Assembly (NCBI GenBank): GCA_964441335.1
Contig: CAYTUI010000008.1
Location: 1 to 42,483 of the forward strand
Direction of reading: 5' to 3'
Source: CAYTUI01 sp964441335
Lineage (GTDB): Bacteria > Patescibacteriota > Patescibacteriia > UBA1558 > 2-01-FULL-52-15
DNA: 42,483 nt
A program made the translations under genes and the position numbers. This document shows, one piece after another, positions 15,844 to 24,827 of the stretch. Under the pieces are notes generated by a model. It saw nothing but the letters and a program-made list of their open reading frames with translations. It did not search any database and was not told the origin of the DNA. Numbering within the stretch: position 1 is the stretch's first letter; the number at the start of each line of letters is the position of its first letter.

Positions 15844-16386
15844 CTACGTTTTATTGAATTTACGGTAGGCGGTCATGAAAAGTATAATTAATAGGAAAGC
15901 TGTTAAAGCCATCATGGGAATAGTAATATAACCAAACTCTTTGACAAAAAATTCCGAACAGGAAGCGGCATAACCGACAACCTCACATTTACTCGGCAAT
16001 GGCAACGGGGAGACTTGTAGTAAATAATGGTAGAGAGCTATGACAGCGCCGATGATGGATAAAGTCAGGCTGTAAACGTAAATTTGACCCTGACGTTTCC
16101 ACCAGGCAATGCCTAAAATAATTACTTGCGGATACATCATGATTCTTTGAAACCAGCACAGTTCGCACGGTAAGTAGCCGGCAATTTCAGAATAGAATAG
16201 ACTGCCAGAAGTTGCTAGTAGTGCAACAATGAAGGCTGCTAACAAACCGTATTTTTTTAACAGCTCCACCAGTCGCCCGTATTTTAATTTGCTGAAAACA
16301 ACACCTATCAACAAAATGATAATAACATCACCTGCGACAGTTAAATAGGTTAGAATTGAATCAACGTAGGGTGTTAATGGGGACAT
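15844..16386 (-). CDS. DsbB/BdbC-type disulfide bond formation protein
   Basis: Membrane quinone-linked thiol oxidase of 180 residues. About five hydrophobic helices are seen. The first periplasm-facing pair is CELC (Cys74 and Cys77) and the second pair is Cys134 and Cys143 in the loop after SPLPLPSK. It would reoxidise a DsbA-like partner, which is not in the window. Many exported proteins in the pilus locus are cysteine-rich, so active disulfide formation makes sense. The 180-residue length and extra N-terminal helix resemble BdbC more than E. coli DsbB. Confidence 0.88.
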   Translation of the reverse strand: MSPLTPYVDSILTYLTVAGDVIIILLIGVVFSKLKYGRLVELLKKYGLLAAFIVALLATSGSLFYSEIAGYLPCELCWFQRIMMYPQVIILGIAWWKRQGQIYVYSLTLSIIGAVIALYHYLLQVSPLPLPSKCEVVGYAASCSEFFVKEFGYITIPMMALTAFLLIILFMTAYRKFNKT

Positions 16387-16397
16387 TTAGTTAGTGA

Positions 16398-16439
16398 GCC
16401 CGCCCGCAACGCCTCGCAAGCTCGTCTTGCATGGCGGGC
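16398..16439 (+). repeat. GC-rich nested hairpin
   Basis: GCCCGCC (16398-16404) and GGCGGGC (16433-16439) enclose GCAAG-CTCGT-CTTGC. It lies between the lemA stop and the dsbB-like start on the minus strand and has no T-run. Confidence 0.75.
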
Positions 16440-16449
16440 AGGTAGTTGT

Positions 16450-17007
16450 TTAGAATTTTACTTGGACAGCTTCTCGCTCTTTTTCATCTTTGACTTCAAA
16501 ATACTCAAAGGCCTTAAAGCTAAGCATGTTAGCTACCAGATTGGTCGGAAAAACTTGAACAGCAGTATTGAAATCCCTGACTTGTCCGTTGTAGAAGCGG
16601 CGGGCGGCTTGGATTTTGTTTTCAGTGTCAGCCAGTTCGTCCTGCAATTTGGCGAAGTTTTCCGAGGCTTTTAAATTAGGATAATTTTCAGCCACCGCAA
16701 ATAATGATTTTAGAGCGCCGGTTAAAGCGTTTTCGGCCTGGGCTCTGGTATCGGCATTCTCGGCTTTCATAGCCAAAGTCCTGGCTTCAGTTACTCTAAT
16801 TAGAACATCGGCCTCATGTGTCATATAACCTTTAACAGTCTCCATTAAATTCGGAATCAGGTCATAACGTCTTTTTAGTTGAACGTCAATGTCTGACCAG
16901 CCTTCCTGAACGCGGTTGCGTCTTCTAATCAGGTTATTGTAAGTAGCCAAAAGCCAAGCAACGATAATGACTATGGCTATAAGTATGATGTATCCAAGGT
17001 AATTCAT
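16450..17007 (-). CDS. lemA: LemA family protein
   Basis: Membrane-anchored helical protein of 185 residues. An N-terminal hydrophobic helix (about 3-23) is followed by NNLIRRRNRVQEGWSDIDVQLKRRYDLIPNL, split here as RRNRVQEGW and RRYDLIPNL, the hallmark of LemA. The rest is long amphipathic helices ending near FPTNLVANM and FKAFEYFEV. The molecular role is not well defined; it is often adjacent to HtpX or TPM-domain genes, as here. Confidence 0.93.
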   Translation of the reverse strand: MNYLGYIILIAIVIIVAWLLATYNNLIRRRNRVQEGWSDIDVQLKRRYDLIPNLMETVKGYMTHEADVLIRVTEARTLAMKAENADTRAQAENALTGALKSLFAVAENYPNLKASENFAKLQDELADTENKIQAARRFYNGQVRDFNTAVQVFPTNLVANMLSFKAFEYFEVKDEKEREAVQVKF

Positions 17008-17013
17008 AGTTGG

Positions 17014-17520
17014 TTATTTAATGATAAAGATTGTATTAGCTTTGAATCTATCTAATCCCCTAATGTTAGTCAAGCTGACTGCTTTTAGCTGATCGCCGAT
17101 TTCTATTGTCTCGGCTGACACGATGTCTTGATTGGCGGGCGGCTCGTTAGCCAAAACTCCGGGGGGCGTAGGGCTATCGCTGAATTCAATTGGCGGAACA
17201 AGTTTAAAAGTTGTGGTGTCATCGTAGCTGACAATTTTATCGCCGTAAATTGTTAAAATATTAAATTCCCGGCGGTTAATGTTTATGCTTTGGACAGTGC
17301 CGGAGTAGGAAAGTACTTCAGATACTTCTTCGACAGGCTCTGGTGTCAACTCAATTCGCTTTTTAGTTTCCTCAATAATAGTTTTTTGTTCCGGCGTTAG
17401 TGTCGGGCCAGATGAGAATCTTAGCCAGAGAAGAACGATTAGCCCGATAACAAAAATAATGATCAGTATCCAAATAACCTTTTTCATCAAGTTTTGATTA
17501 TTTTCCATAGATAGATACAT
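17014..17520 (-). CDS. Membrane-anchored protein of unknown function (OB-like extracytoplasmic domain)
   Basis: Protein of up to 168 residues with one N-terminal hydrophobic helix (about 13-33), a Pro/Glu-rich linker and a compact beta-rich domain (SGTVQSININRREFNILT, then IEIGDQLKAVSL). The arrangement resembles DUF5666-type OB folds, but I cannot confirm this. Starts at Met5 (17508) or Met12 (17487) are also possible. It lies 6 bases upstream of lemA on the same strand, so the two are probably co-transcribed, and it is divergent from the exported proteins that follow. Confidence 0.65.
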   Translation of the reverse strand: MYLSMENNQNLMKKVIWILIIIFVIGLIVLLWLRFSSGPTLTPEQKTIIEETKKRIELTPEPVEEVSEVLSYSGTVQSININRREFNILTIYGDKIVSYDDTTTFKLVPPIEFSDSPTPPGVLANEPPANQDIVSAETIEIGDQLKAVSLTNIRGLDRFKANTIFIIK

Positions 17521-17532
17521 TATACTTAATGT

Positions 17533-17562
17533 TTGGTTATAAAGTCAATTTTATGGTAAAAT
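17533..17562 (+). promoter_or_regulatory. Candidate promoter for the exported-protein genes
   Basis: TTGGTT (17533-17538), an 18-base spacer and TAAAAT (17557-17562) preceded by TGG. It lies in the divergent spacer about 40 bases before the ATG at 17605. Confidence 0.4.
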
Positions 17563-17604
17563 AAATGATGAATAATAATAATTTGGAGTCAATAATAACC
17601 CTTG

Positions 17605-19986
17605 ATGCCACGTAAGTTAATTTTACTATTTTTTACTGTAATTACCGGTCTATTTTCAGGTTGGTTAATGACCGAGGCGCAGACTTGGAAAATGTCGGCC
17701 AGCCCGCCACCCGATAACAGTTCTTTACAAGCGGTGATACCGGTTGCCGGCGACGATTTAGGCAATTCTGATCCTCATATGGCCAGTAAAAATTTGGATT
17801 TAACCGGCCATAGAATTTACGGTATAAAAACCACCGACAACAATCATGGCTTGACGATTAGTTCCGGTGCTAATGGCGCTAACCTCTTCGCCCAGAGCGA
17901 TTATGCTATTTACGCTCAAAGCGCTACGGCTGCGGAGACGATTTATACTACGGCCGCTAATTACGGTTTGATCGCCCAAACAGGACTCTTTATTGCCGCT
18001 TATTTGGAGGGTAATTTAAAAGTTGCCGGTAATGTTCAGTTGGGTAGCGAGCCAGAAAGGATTTTAACTGTGGGAACAGCAGGAGCGGTTAATGCGGGCG
18101 CCAAACTATATTTTGAAAACAAACTACTATGTGATAATGCTTTGCCAAATTGTGGCTGGGCGGCTCCGGGTGCTACCGGTGACGGTCTGGGTAATCATCT
18201 GGCCGATACCTCGGTTGATATGACCGGTCATAAAATAACCGCGGTTGCTTCCAGCGGTACAGAACCAGGATTACAGGCTACTTCAACCAACAAAGCTATC
18301 ACGTCCGAGTTTTACAGCCTTTCTAACCATGCTATTCAGGCCACGTCCAACGGTATTGACGCTAATAATTCGGCCGGTTTATACGCTTATGCCTTAAATA
18401 ATGGGACAGGCATAGGAGCGGCTTCGGTTTTGGGTTATGGAGCTAAATTCGTGGGAGACTTATATCTGAAAAATGATGCTATTAGTGGAGCAAAAGCCAG
18501 ACTGCAGTTTGATTATGGCTCCAATGATATTTTAAATATTGATGCGGCCGGTCTGGCTGAACCCAGTAGAAATCTTTATTGGGGAGATAAATTATTATGT
18601 GACTCCACAAAAGTAAATTGTGGCTGGGAAGAAGCCGCAACGCTTGGATTGTGGACAGCCAATGCCAACGGCATTAATTTTCCTGACAGTGGCACTGCTA
18701 AGGTTTTATTTAGTGACACTAGAAGTAGTGCTAGGTTAAGCGTCGGCAGTAATTATGTGACTGCCACGGAGACAGTCACTAATTACCGCTTGTCAGTGCT
18801 TAATATGGCGAGTAACACTGTTAATGATGTTGATGTCGTGGGGCGAATTGTCTTTTTGGCTACCAGTGACGGTCTGACGATTGTTAACGCTAGTGACCCC
18901 GATACACCCGCCATTTTAAGCAATGTCAGCGGCTTTCAGGCCTGGGACGTTGATGTGGTTGGCGACAATGCCTATGTAGCCTCAATGACTGGTTTACAGA
19001 TTGTGGATGTCAGTAACCCTAGAGTGCCAGTTTTAACCAAGACTTATACTTATCCTGATACCCCACAACCTAATCCGGCTGGACTTTACATGACAGGTTT
19101 GGAAATAAATGGGCGTTATACCTATATTTATTACTATTATCTCAATGGTGGACTTTACAGAGCGAAGCTAGTAACAATAAATATTGCTGATCCCAGTAAT
19201 CCGATTTTAACTAATTCGCAGGAAATGACCGCTACCAGCGATGCCCGTGATATTGATTTGTTGTCAGAACCGTCGGCTGGCCGATTAGTCATTGCCACCA
19301 GCGCGGAAGGCTTAAGGCTTTATGATGTTTCTAGCAATCCGGCTGTGCCGGCCTTTCTTAATTCTACAGCGGCCGGCGATGGACAGCCGGTGACGGCTGT
19401 TACTTTGGTCAAAGATATAGCTTCCGGTAATATCTTTGCTTATACGGTTTCCGGACGTCTGAATATTTATAATATTAGTTCTGGATCTTTTGTGCAGTCC
19501 GGTTTTGGCGGCAGTTCTTTAACCGGCGCAACTGATGTTGTGGTGGCTGGCAGGTATGCGTACATAGCGAAAAATGCCGCCAGTTTGAGTGTTTACGATG
19601 TTGGTAATCCCGCCAGCCCGGTAGTAGTCCTAAAAAATCATTTCACCGGAGCCAGTGGAGGCACCTACACTAATATTGTCAAAATATTTTTGGCCGGCAG
19701 GTATTTATATTTAGTTGACCGGATTCAAGATTTGGCTATTGCTTTTAATCAGGGTTTGGTGGCGCCGGCAGCGTATGCCAGTAGTTTATCGGTGGCGGAT
19801 TTTAATATCCTAAATAATTTATACGTTGGCAGTGGAGGCTTAACCGCCGGCGCTCTAACCGCCGGCGAGTCAGGTCTTCACATTGACGGTCAGGCGATTT
19901 TGCCGGCTGGCGACAGTTTAATTCTTGGTGGCCTACCATTAACTCGGTTGGATATTGAAAATTTAAAGTATGAGGCTGGTTTGTAA
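17605..19986 (+). CDS. Large exported protein with LVIVD-like beta-propeller repeats, paralogue 1
   Basis: Secreted protein of 793 residues. The ATG at 17605 is preferred over the TTG one codon earlier. A signal peptide ends near TEAQTW. The N-terminal half has repeated modules of the form DxLGNxxPHxAxxNLDLTGHxIYGI, then a low-complexity Ala/Ser/Thr region, and two cysteine motifs of the form LYWGDKLLCDSTKVNCGW. Residues of about 400-700 contain repeats such as DGLTIVNASDPDTPAILS and GLQIVDVSNPRVPVLT, the LVIVD pattern expected to form a beta-propeller. The C-terminus ends with a short ILGGLPLTRLDIENL motif related to the next two proteins. It probably acts on the cell surface or as a pilus-linked adhesin; that is inferred from position. 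Confidence 0.75.
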   Translation: MPRKLILLFFTVITGLFSGWLMTEAQTWKMSASPPPDNSSLQAVIPVAGDDLGNSDPHMASKNLDLTGHRIYGIKTTDNNHGLTISSGANGANLFAQSDYAIYAQSATAAETIYTTAANYGLIAQTGLFIAAYLEGNLKVAGNVQLGSEPERILTVGTAGAVNAGAKLYFENKLLCDNALPNCGWAAPGATGDGLGNHLADTSVDMTGHKITAVASSGTEPGLQATSTNKAITSEFYSLSNHAIQATSNGIDANNSAGLYAYALNNGTGIGAASVLGYGAKFVGDLYLKNDAISGAKARLQFDYGSNDILNIDAAGLAEPSRNLYWGDKLLCDSTKVNCGWEEAATLGLWTANANGINFPDSGTAKVLFSDTRSSARLSVGSNYVTATETVTNYRLSVLNMASNTVNDVDVVGRIVFLATSDGLTIVNASDPDTPAILSNVSGFQAWDVDVVGDNAYVASMTGLQIVDVSNPRVPVLTKTYTYPDTPQPNPAGLYMTGLEINGRYTYIYYYYLNGGLYRAKLVTINIADPSNPILTNSQEMTATSDARDIDLLSEPSAGRLVIATSAEGLRLYDVSSNPAVPAFLNSTAAGDGQPVTAVTLVKDIASGNIFAYTVSGRLNIYNISSGSFVQSGFGGSSLTGATDVVVAGRYAYIAKNAASLSVYDVGNPASPVVVLKNHFTGASGGTYTNIVKIFLAGRYLYLVDRIQDLAIAFNQGLVAPAAYASSLSVADFNILNNLYVGSGGLTAGALTAGESGLHIDGQAILPAGDSLILGGLPLTRLDIENLKYEAGL

Positions 19987-19987
19987 A

Positions 19988-22900
19988 ATGGAAAATAGAG
20001 CGACAAAATATTTCATACTGTTAGCAGTCAGTGTTGTTTTTATTATGGTCGTTGGCCGCTTGTCTGCGGTTGGTTGGTTAGCACCGACCAATAATCCGCC
20101 GAATAACGGTGATATTGCCCCGATTGAAGCTAATGGAGAAGACGGTTTGGGTAGTCATATAGCGACACTTAATTTGAACATGAGCAACAAGCTGGTGGTG
20201 GGATTAGGTGCTGGCAGTGGTTGGGCGTTACAGGCCACCTCAACGGTAGCGGCTCCGACCTTGCAAGTAACTGTCACCGGATCTGGACGGGCTATTGCCG
20301 CTCAAAGTACCGCCACCGATATTCCGGCCTTACGTATTTATAATCCTAATGGTTATGCTTTACAGTTGCAGTCTGTGGGCGGCGCTTTATATGTTGAAAA
20401 GAATTTAAGAATCAGCAATGGTGGGGCGGGGGTCGGTGGTCTAAATTGGCAGGATAGTGTTTTGTGGACATCACCTGGTGTGGTCAAAGGCAAAAGTCTG
20501 TATTGGGGTAAAGATATCGTCTGTGATGGCACCAAGGCTGACTGCGGGCGTCAATCTGTTGTAGGCGCCGGCGATAATTTAGGAGTTGTCACGACCGGCG
20601 GGCATACAGCGGCCTATTATTTAGATATGGCCAGCAACAGAATATATGGTATTGGTGATGATCCTGGTACTGGCCATGTTCTTCCGTCAGCTCCTCCGGA
20701 TGTGTCATTAAGTGCCAAGAATACTGCTGTCGTTGCCGGTGGTGCGGCATTAAATACCATTTCCGATAAGTCTTACGGATTGGCGGTACAGTCCACCAGT
20801 CAGGGAGGCGGTGCTTTCGCTAGCGGCTCTGTTACAACTGTCTCGGATGTTTCTACAGACGCAGTGATTTATCATGATAAACTTTATGTTTCTTTGTATG
20901 ACGATAATGTTAATGGCTATGATCTGATGGAGCACTCCGGGAATGATCCGACTAAGAATTGGGTATATAAGAAAAGTAAGAGTGATTTTGGCGCCAGTTG
21001 CACAGCGATGGCGCTTCCTTTGAATGGTGCTTTTATTTCCAGTTTGGCTGTTCACAATGATAAATTGTACGCGGCTCTGGGCGGTTTTCTGACCGGTGTT
21101 TCCAGCAAAACGGTTAATCAAGAATTGTATATTTATAACGCTAATGACAACAGTCAGCAATGTATAGATTTGCCGTTTACAAATTTTAATTTGGTTGATT
21201 ATGACGGTTATTTATACGCTCTGGTCGAAATTGGTTCTAATCAGTGTGGTTTAAAAAGAACAACTGACGGTACAACCTGGTCCGATGCTCCGGTGCCGGT
21301 TATAAATAATTGTAACGGGGGAGTAAATGCTGTCACACAGGTTTACAACGGCAAACTATATATTTTTACTAGTAAGGGCGTTGCCAGTGATTTAGCGCTT
21401 TATGCATATGACGGTTCAGCGGTTGCAGATTTAGACCCTAGTAGTTATCTTAATCATTGGGGATCGTCAGTTAATAGAGGACCGCTGGTTTTTTGGCGAA
21501 ATAAAATTTACGTGGATGATATTGACGGCATCAAAATTTATGATTTGGCAACCGGCGATTGGTCATTGATGTTAGTCACCTTTAGGCCGCGCATGATGTT
21601 TGTTTATCAAGACCAACTTTTTTCAGTTGATGCTGATGCCTCTATTTGGCAGTACAGTGGTATAAGTTGGACGCAGATTACATCGATAGCCAGCGGCAAT
21701 TATTTATTGGCTCCGGGTGTAGTTTATAACGGTTCGGCTTTTATTTTTTCCCAGCCCATTACTCAATATTTAACCTTTCCTCAAAGTTATGGCGCTTATG
21801 CCTATAACAGTGGTAATGGCTATGGTTTGGTCGGTTCCAATGTCAGCAGTCCGGGTGGTTTATTTTACGGTCAGACAATGGTGGCCACTGATGACACGGC
21901 TTTGGTAGAGCCGCAAGTTACTTTTGGGGCGGATAATAATAGATTATCAGTCCTTAGGGCGACTGACGCGCTAACCGCCTCCATTTATTGGGGCAACACT
22001 AAACTCTGCGACATGAATCAGCCGAACGATTGTTTTGGAGCGTTATCCGGCGTACAGCTGTGGACGAAAACTGCAGATAATGATTTATGGACCGATTCTT
22101 TGACCAGTATCGGCGGCCAAACAAGGACAGCTAAGCTGGAAGTTATGCCTAAGGCCAGTGTGCTTAGTAGCGTAACTCTAGCTGGTATTACGGCTACTAA
22201 ATTTCAAGTGCAGGGTGATTATTTATATACGGTTAGAGGTAGTGGCCCGTCTTTTATGGAAATCTGGAATATAGCCAATCCGGCGGTGCCGACTCAAGTT
22301 GGCACAGCTCTGCAAATTAACGCCTCTTTGGCTGTTAACGATTTTAAAGTCGCCGGTAATTATGCCTACTTTGTGGTGGGAGTTAATGGCAGTGCTGGTA
22401 ATAGACTGATAGTGGTTAACATTTCTAATCCGGCTAGTCCGGGGGCGGCAACTGCTGTTTTCACATTCCCATCCACTGAAGAGCCGACAGCTATTGAGAT
22501 ATCCGGCATTCTGGCTATGGTGGGAACACACTGGCGAACTTTTGCTCTGGATATTTCTAAACCATTAACACCGGTTGAGTTAAGCAGAAAAGAATATGAA
22601 GCCTCTGGCAACTCTAATTCAGTGGATGATATCGCTATCAGTGGTGATTATGCTTATGTGGTGGCTAACGCCGAGAAAATGCACGTTTACGATATTAGCA
22701 ATCCCAAGAATATGACTGTGACTCATTATGTTCCCGCCAGTTTCAGTCCTACCAAGATTTATATTTATGGCAATTACGCCTTTGTCAGCAACGGCTCAAC
22801 CGGCTTGCAGGTGTTGAATATTTCTAATCCCGGAGTTATTACTAAGGTTGATGAAATACCGCTGGCTGATGCCACTTACGGTTTGGAAGTTGTCGGTCAC

Positions 22901-23332
22901 TATTTATTCACCTCCAGCGCCACGGGGTTGTTGGGCGTCTGGGACATTTCTAAATTGGGCAGTTTAAGTTCTGAATCGTTCAGCAATGTTTTAGTCGGCA
23001 CAACCGGAACTGGTGGCAGGGGCATACTTGTTAGAGGCTCTAAAGTTTTTGCTTTGAAGAGTGATAATACTGTCAGTTTAGTTAACATTGGTGGAACCAA
23101 TTTTCAGACTTTAAAAGTCGGCAGTTTAAGTTCGGATAACGTTTATGTTAGTACGGGGATTAGCAGAGCTGACAGTATTTATGCCGGCAACGGTTTAATT
23201 GCCGGTGGTAATTTAACTGTCAATAAAGGCAGTTTAATCAGCACCAAAGGTGTTATTAAGATTGGAGCAACAGAATTAACCAAAGCCAGGTTAGTAGAGT
23301 TATTAGCCTGGTTGGCTTCAATGGGTTATTAG
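19988..23332 (+). CDS. Large exported protein with two propeller-like regions, paralogue 2
   Basis: Secreted protein of 1114 residues. The ATG at 19988 is chosen because it directly follows the previous stop; an upstream in-frame ATG at 19970 would overlap it and add six residues before the signal sequence. The hydrophobic signal segment ends near RLSAVGW. Modules DGLGSHIATLNLNMS and SLYWGKDIVCDGTKADCG repeat the family pattern. Residues of about 265-620 contain Kelch-like units (DKLYVSLYD, GKLYIFTSKG, NKIYVDDIDG). Residues of about 720-1040 contain LVIVD-like units (LIVVNISNPASPG, MHVYDISNPKNMT, LQVLNISNPGVIT). The C-terminus carries IKIGATELTKARLVELL. A cell-surface adhesin role is inferred. 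Confidence 0.75.
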   Translation: MENRATKYFILLAVSVVFIMVVGRLSAVGWLAPTNNPPNNGDIAPIEANGEDGLGSHIATLNLNMSNKLVVGLGAGSGWALQATSTVAAPTLQVTVTGSGRAIAAQSTATDIPALRIYNPNGYALQLQSVGGALYVEKNLRISNGGAGVGGLNWQDSVLWTSPGVVKGKSLYWGKDIVCDGTKADCGRQSVVGAGDNLGVVTTGGHTAAYYLDMASNRIYGIGDDPGTGHVLPSAPPDVSLSAKNTAVVAGGAALNTISDKSYGLAVQSTSQGGGAFASGSVTTVSDVSTDAVIYHDKLYVSLYDDNVNGYDLMEHSGNDPTKNWVYKKSKSDFGASCTAMALPLNGAFISSLAVHNDKLYAALGGFLTGVSSKTVNQELYIYNANDNSQQCIDLPFTNFNLVDYDGYLYALVEIGSNQCGLKRTTDGTTWSDAPVPVINNCNGGVNAVTQVYNGKLYIFTSKGVASDLALYAYDGSAVADLDPSSYLNHWGSSVNRGPLVFWRNKIYVDDIDGIKIYDLATGDWSLMLVTFRPRMMFVYQDQLFSVDADASIWQYSGISWTQITSIASGNYLLAPGVVYNGSAFIFSQPITQYLTFPQSYGAYAYNSGNGYGLVGSNVSSPGGLFYGQTMVATDDTALVEPQVTFGADNNRLSVLRATDALTASIYWGNTKLCDMNQPNDCFGALSGVQLWTKTADNDLWTDSLTSIGGQTRTAKLEVMPKASVLSSVTLAGITATKFQVQGDYLYTVRGSGPSFMEIWNIANPAVPTQVGTALQINASLAVNDFKVAGNYAYFVVGVNGSAGNRLIVVNISNPASPGAATAVFTFPSTEEPTAIEISGILAMVGTHWRTFALDISKPLTPVELSRKEYEASGNSNSVDDIAISGDYAYVVANAEKMHVYDISNPKNMTVTHYVPASFSPTKIYIYGNYAFVSNGSTGLQVLNISNPGVITKVDEIPLADATYGLEVVGHYLFTSSATGLLGVWDISKLGSLSSESFSNVLVGTTGTGGRGILVRGSKVFALKSDNTVSLVNIGGTNFQTLKVGSLSSDNVYVSTGISRADSIYAGNGLIAGGNLTVNKGSLISTKGVIKIGATELTKARLVELLAWLASMGY

Positions 23333-23363
23333 AATTTTACCATGATAGATTCTAGCAGATAGT

Positions 23364-24827
23364 ATGAAAATCAGACTGACAATATTAATCGCTTTGATAG
23401 TAATCTGTGGATTATCCAGTGCCTTTATTATTCAGGCGCAAACTTGGATTGGACCGAAAACTAATCCGATAACCGCGCCTGTGTTAAGGTCTGACAATAG
23501 TGAAGTTAAAAATATTGCGGATTTAGGCGGTGATGATTTAGGTGATCACACAGCTGATCATAATCTGAATATGAACGGTAAGGCTATGTTTGGCGTTAAT
23601 GCTACTGGTGTCAACGAACCGGCAGTGGATATAATTTCAGCCACAGGCAACGGCACCGGGCTCAACTCAATCAGCACCAGTGTAGCAAACGGTACAGCTA
23701 TTTATGCCCATAGTGAAGGCTCTAATGCTACTGTCTGGGCTAGAAATAATAGTAATGTCAGTGGTTATGCTTTGAGGGCCGCCAATTCCGGTGCTGTTGA
23801 TTCTTACGGCGCCTTAATTTATGGTCAGGTGGCTTTGCCGTTACCGGCTTATCGGCTGATTATCGGTTCTAATGACAATGATTCTTTAGGTATTCAGGCC
23901 GCAGCCAATGATACGACAAATTTACTATATTGGGGCAATCAGCTACTCTGCGATCCGACTCAAGTTAACTGCGGATTTGCCGCCAGCGGTTCAATAACGG
24001 CTGACAACATGGGTAATTCTGATCCTCATACCGCTACCATGGCTTTGAATCTTAATAATTTTAAATTATATAATGTGGCTTCCGATAGTAGCGCGGCTGC
24101 TTTGGCCGTTACTAACTCCGGAACCGCTATTGGTGCTTTTATAGAAAATAAAGTTTCAGCCCCGCTTAGCGCCTTCTCAACCGCAGTTTATGCCGAAACC
24201 AAAGCTCCAAGTGTTTCAATAGCGGGCATTTATGGCGTTGGCGCGACAGGACCGGGTGTTAAAGCGGCATCAGCAGGTGCCGGAGGTTTGGCCGCCAAGA
24301 TTTACGGACGCTTAAATATTGCGGCCGATATTGATGATATTTTGTTTGAGACTGACGCCAATGCCCTTGGTATTCAGTCGGAAACCGGTGCGGCAACCAA
24401 TGACCTTTATTGGGGTAACCGATTACTGTGTAAAAAAGATCAGCCGAATTGCGGCTGGAATTTAAGCGCGGGCTCGGCTTTTTGGAAACAAAGTTCGTAT
24501 CCCGCCAATATTTATTATGATGATGGCTATGTAGGGGTCGGTGTTCCTTTACCGGCTTATCAGCTGGATGTGGCTGATACTGCCGAGGCCAGTGTTGCTT
24601 CTCTAGGGAACGTTAAGACTGTAAATTTGGATAATCCCGGCAGATTGGGTGTGGCTCATGATATCTATGTTCAGGGAGGAATTACCGTGGATACGGCCGG
24701 AGCAGTATCTCAAGGCAGTATTAGTTTAGGCGCGACCGGTTTGAAGATTGGAACCGCAACTTTAAGTGAGAGCGATTTGGCGGCCATTATTGCTACCTGT
24801 ATTAGTGTTGGAGCATGTACACCATGA
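23364..24827 (+). CDS. Exported fibre-like protein, paralogue 3 without propeller
   Basis: Secreted protein of 487 residues, the shortest of the three paralogues. The signal peptide ends near IIQAQTW, matching the QTW of paralogue 1. Two modules start with DDLGDHTADHNLNMNG and DNMGNSDPHTATMALNLN, each followed by a Gly/Ala/Ser/Thr-rich stretch and then LLYWGNQLLCDPTQVNCGF or LYWGNRLLCKKDQPNCGW. No LVIVD repeats. The C-terminus, LKIGTATLSESDLAAII, again matches the paralogue ends. The HTATMxLNLN pattern is also seen in phage-tail-like and fibre proteins. The stop overlaps the next start (ATGA). Confidence 0.72.
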   Translation: MKIRLTILIALIVICGLSSAFIIQAQTWIGPKTNPITAPVLRSDNSEVKNIADLGGDDLGDHTADHNLNMNGKAMFGVNATGVNEPAVDIISATGNGTGLNSISTSVANGTAIYAHSEGSNATVWARNNSNVSGYALRAANSGAVDSYGALIYGQVALPLPAYRLIIGSNDNDSLGIQAAANDTTNLLYWGNQLLCDPTQVNCGFAASGSITADNMGNSDPHTATMALNLNNFKLYNVASDSSAAALAVTNSGTAIGAFIENKVSAPLSAFSTAVYAETKAPSVSIAGIYGVGATGPGVKAASAGAGGLAAKIYGRLNIAADIDDILFETDANALGIQSETGAATNDLYWGNRLLCKKDQPNCGWNLSAGSAFWKQSSYPANIYYDDGYVGVGVPLPAYQLDVADTAEASVASLGNVKTVNLDNPGRLGVAHDIYVQGGITVDTAGAVSQGSISLGATGLKIGTATLSESDLAAIIATCISVGACTP

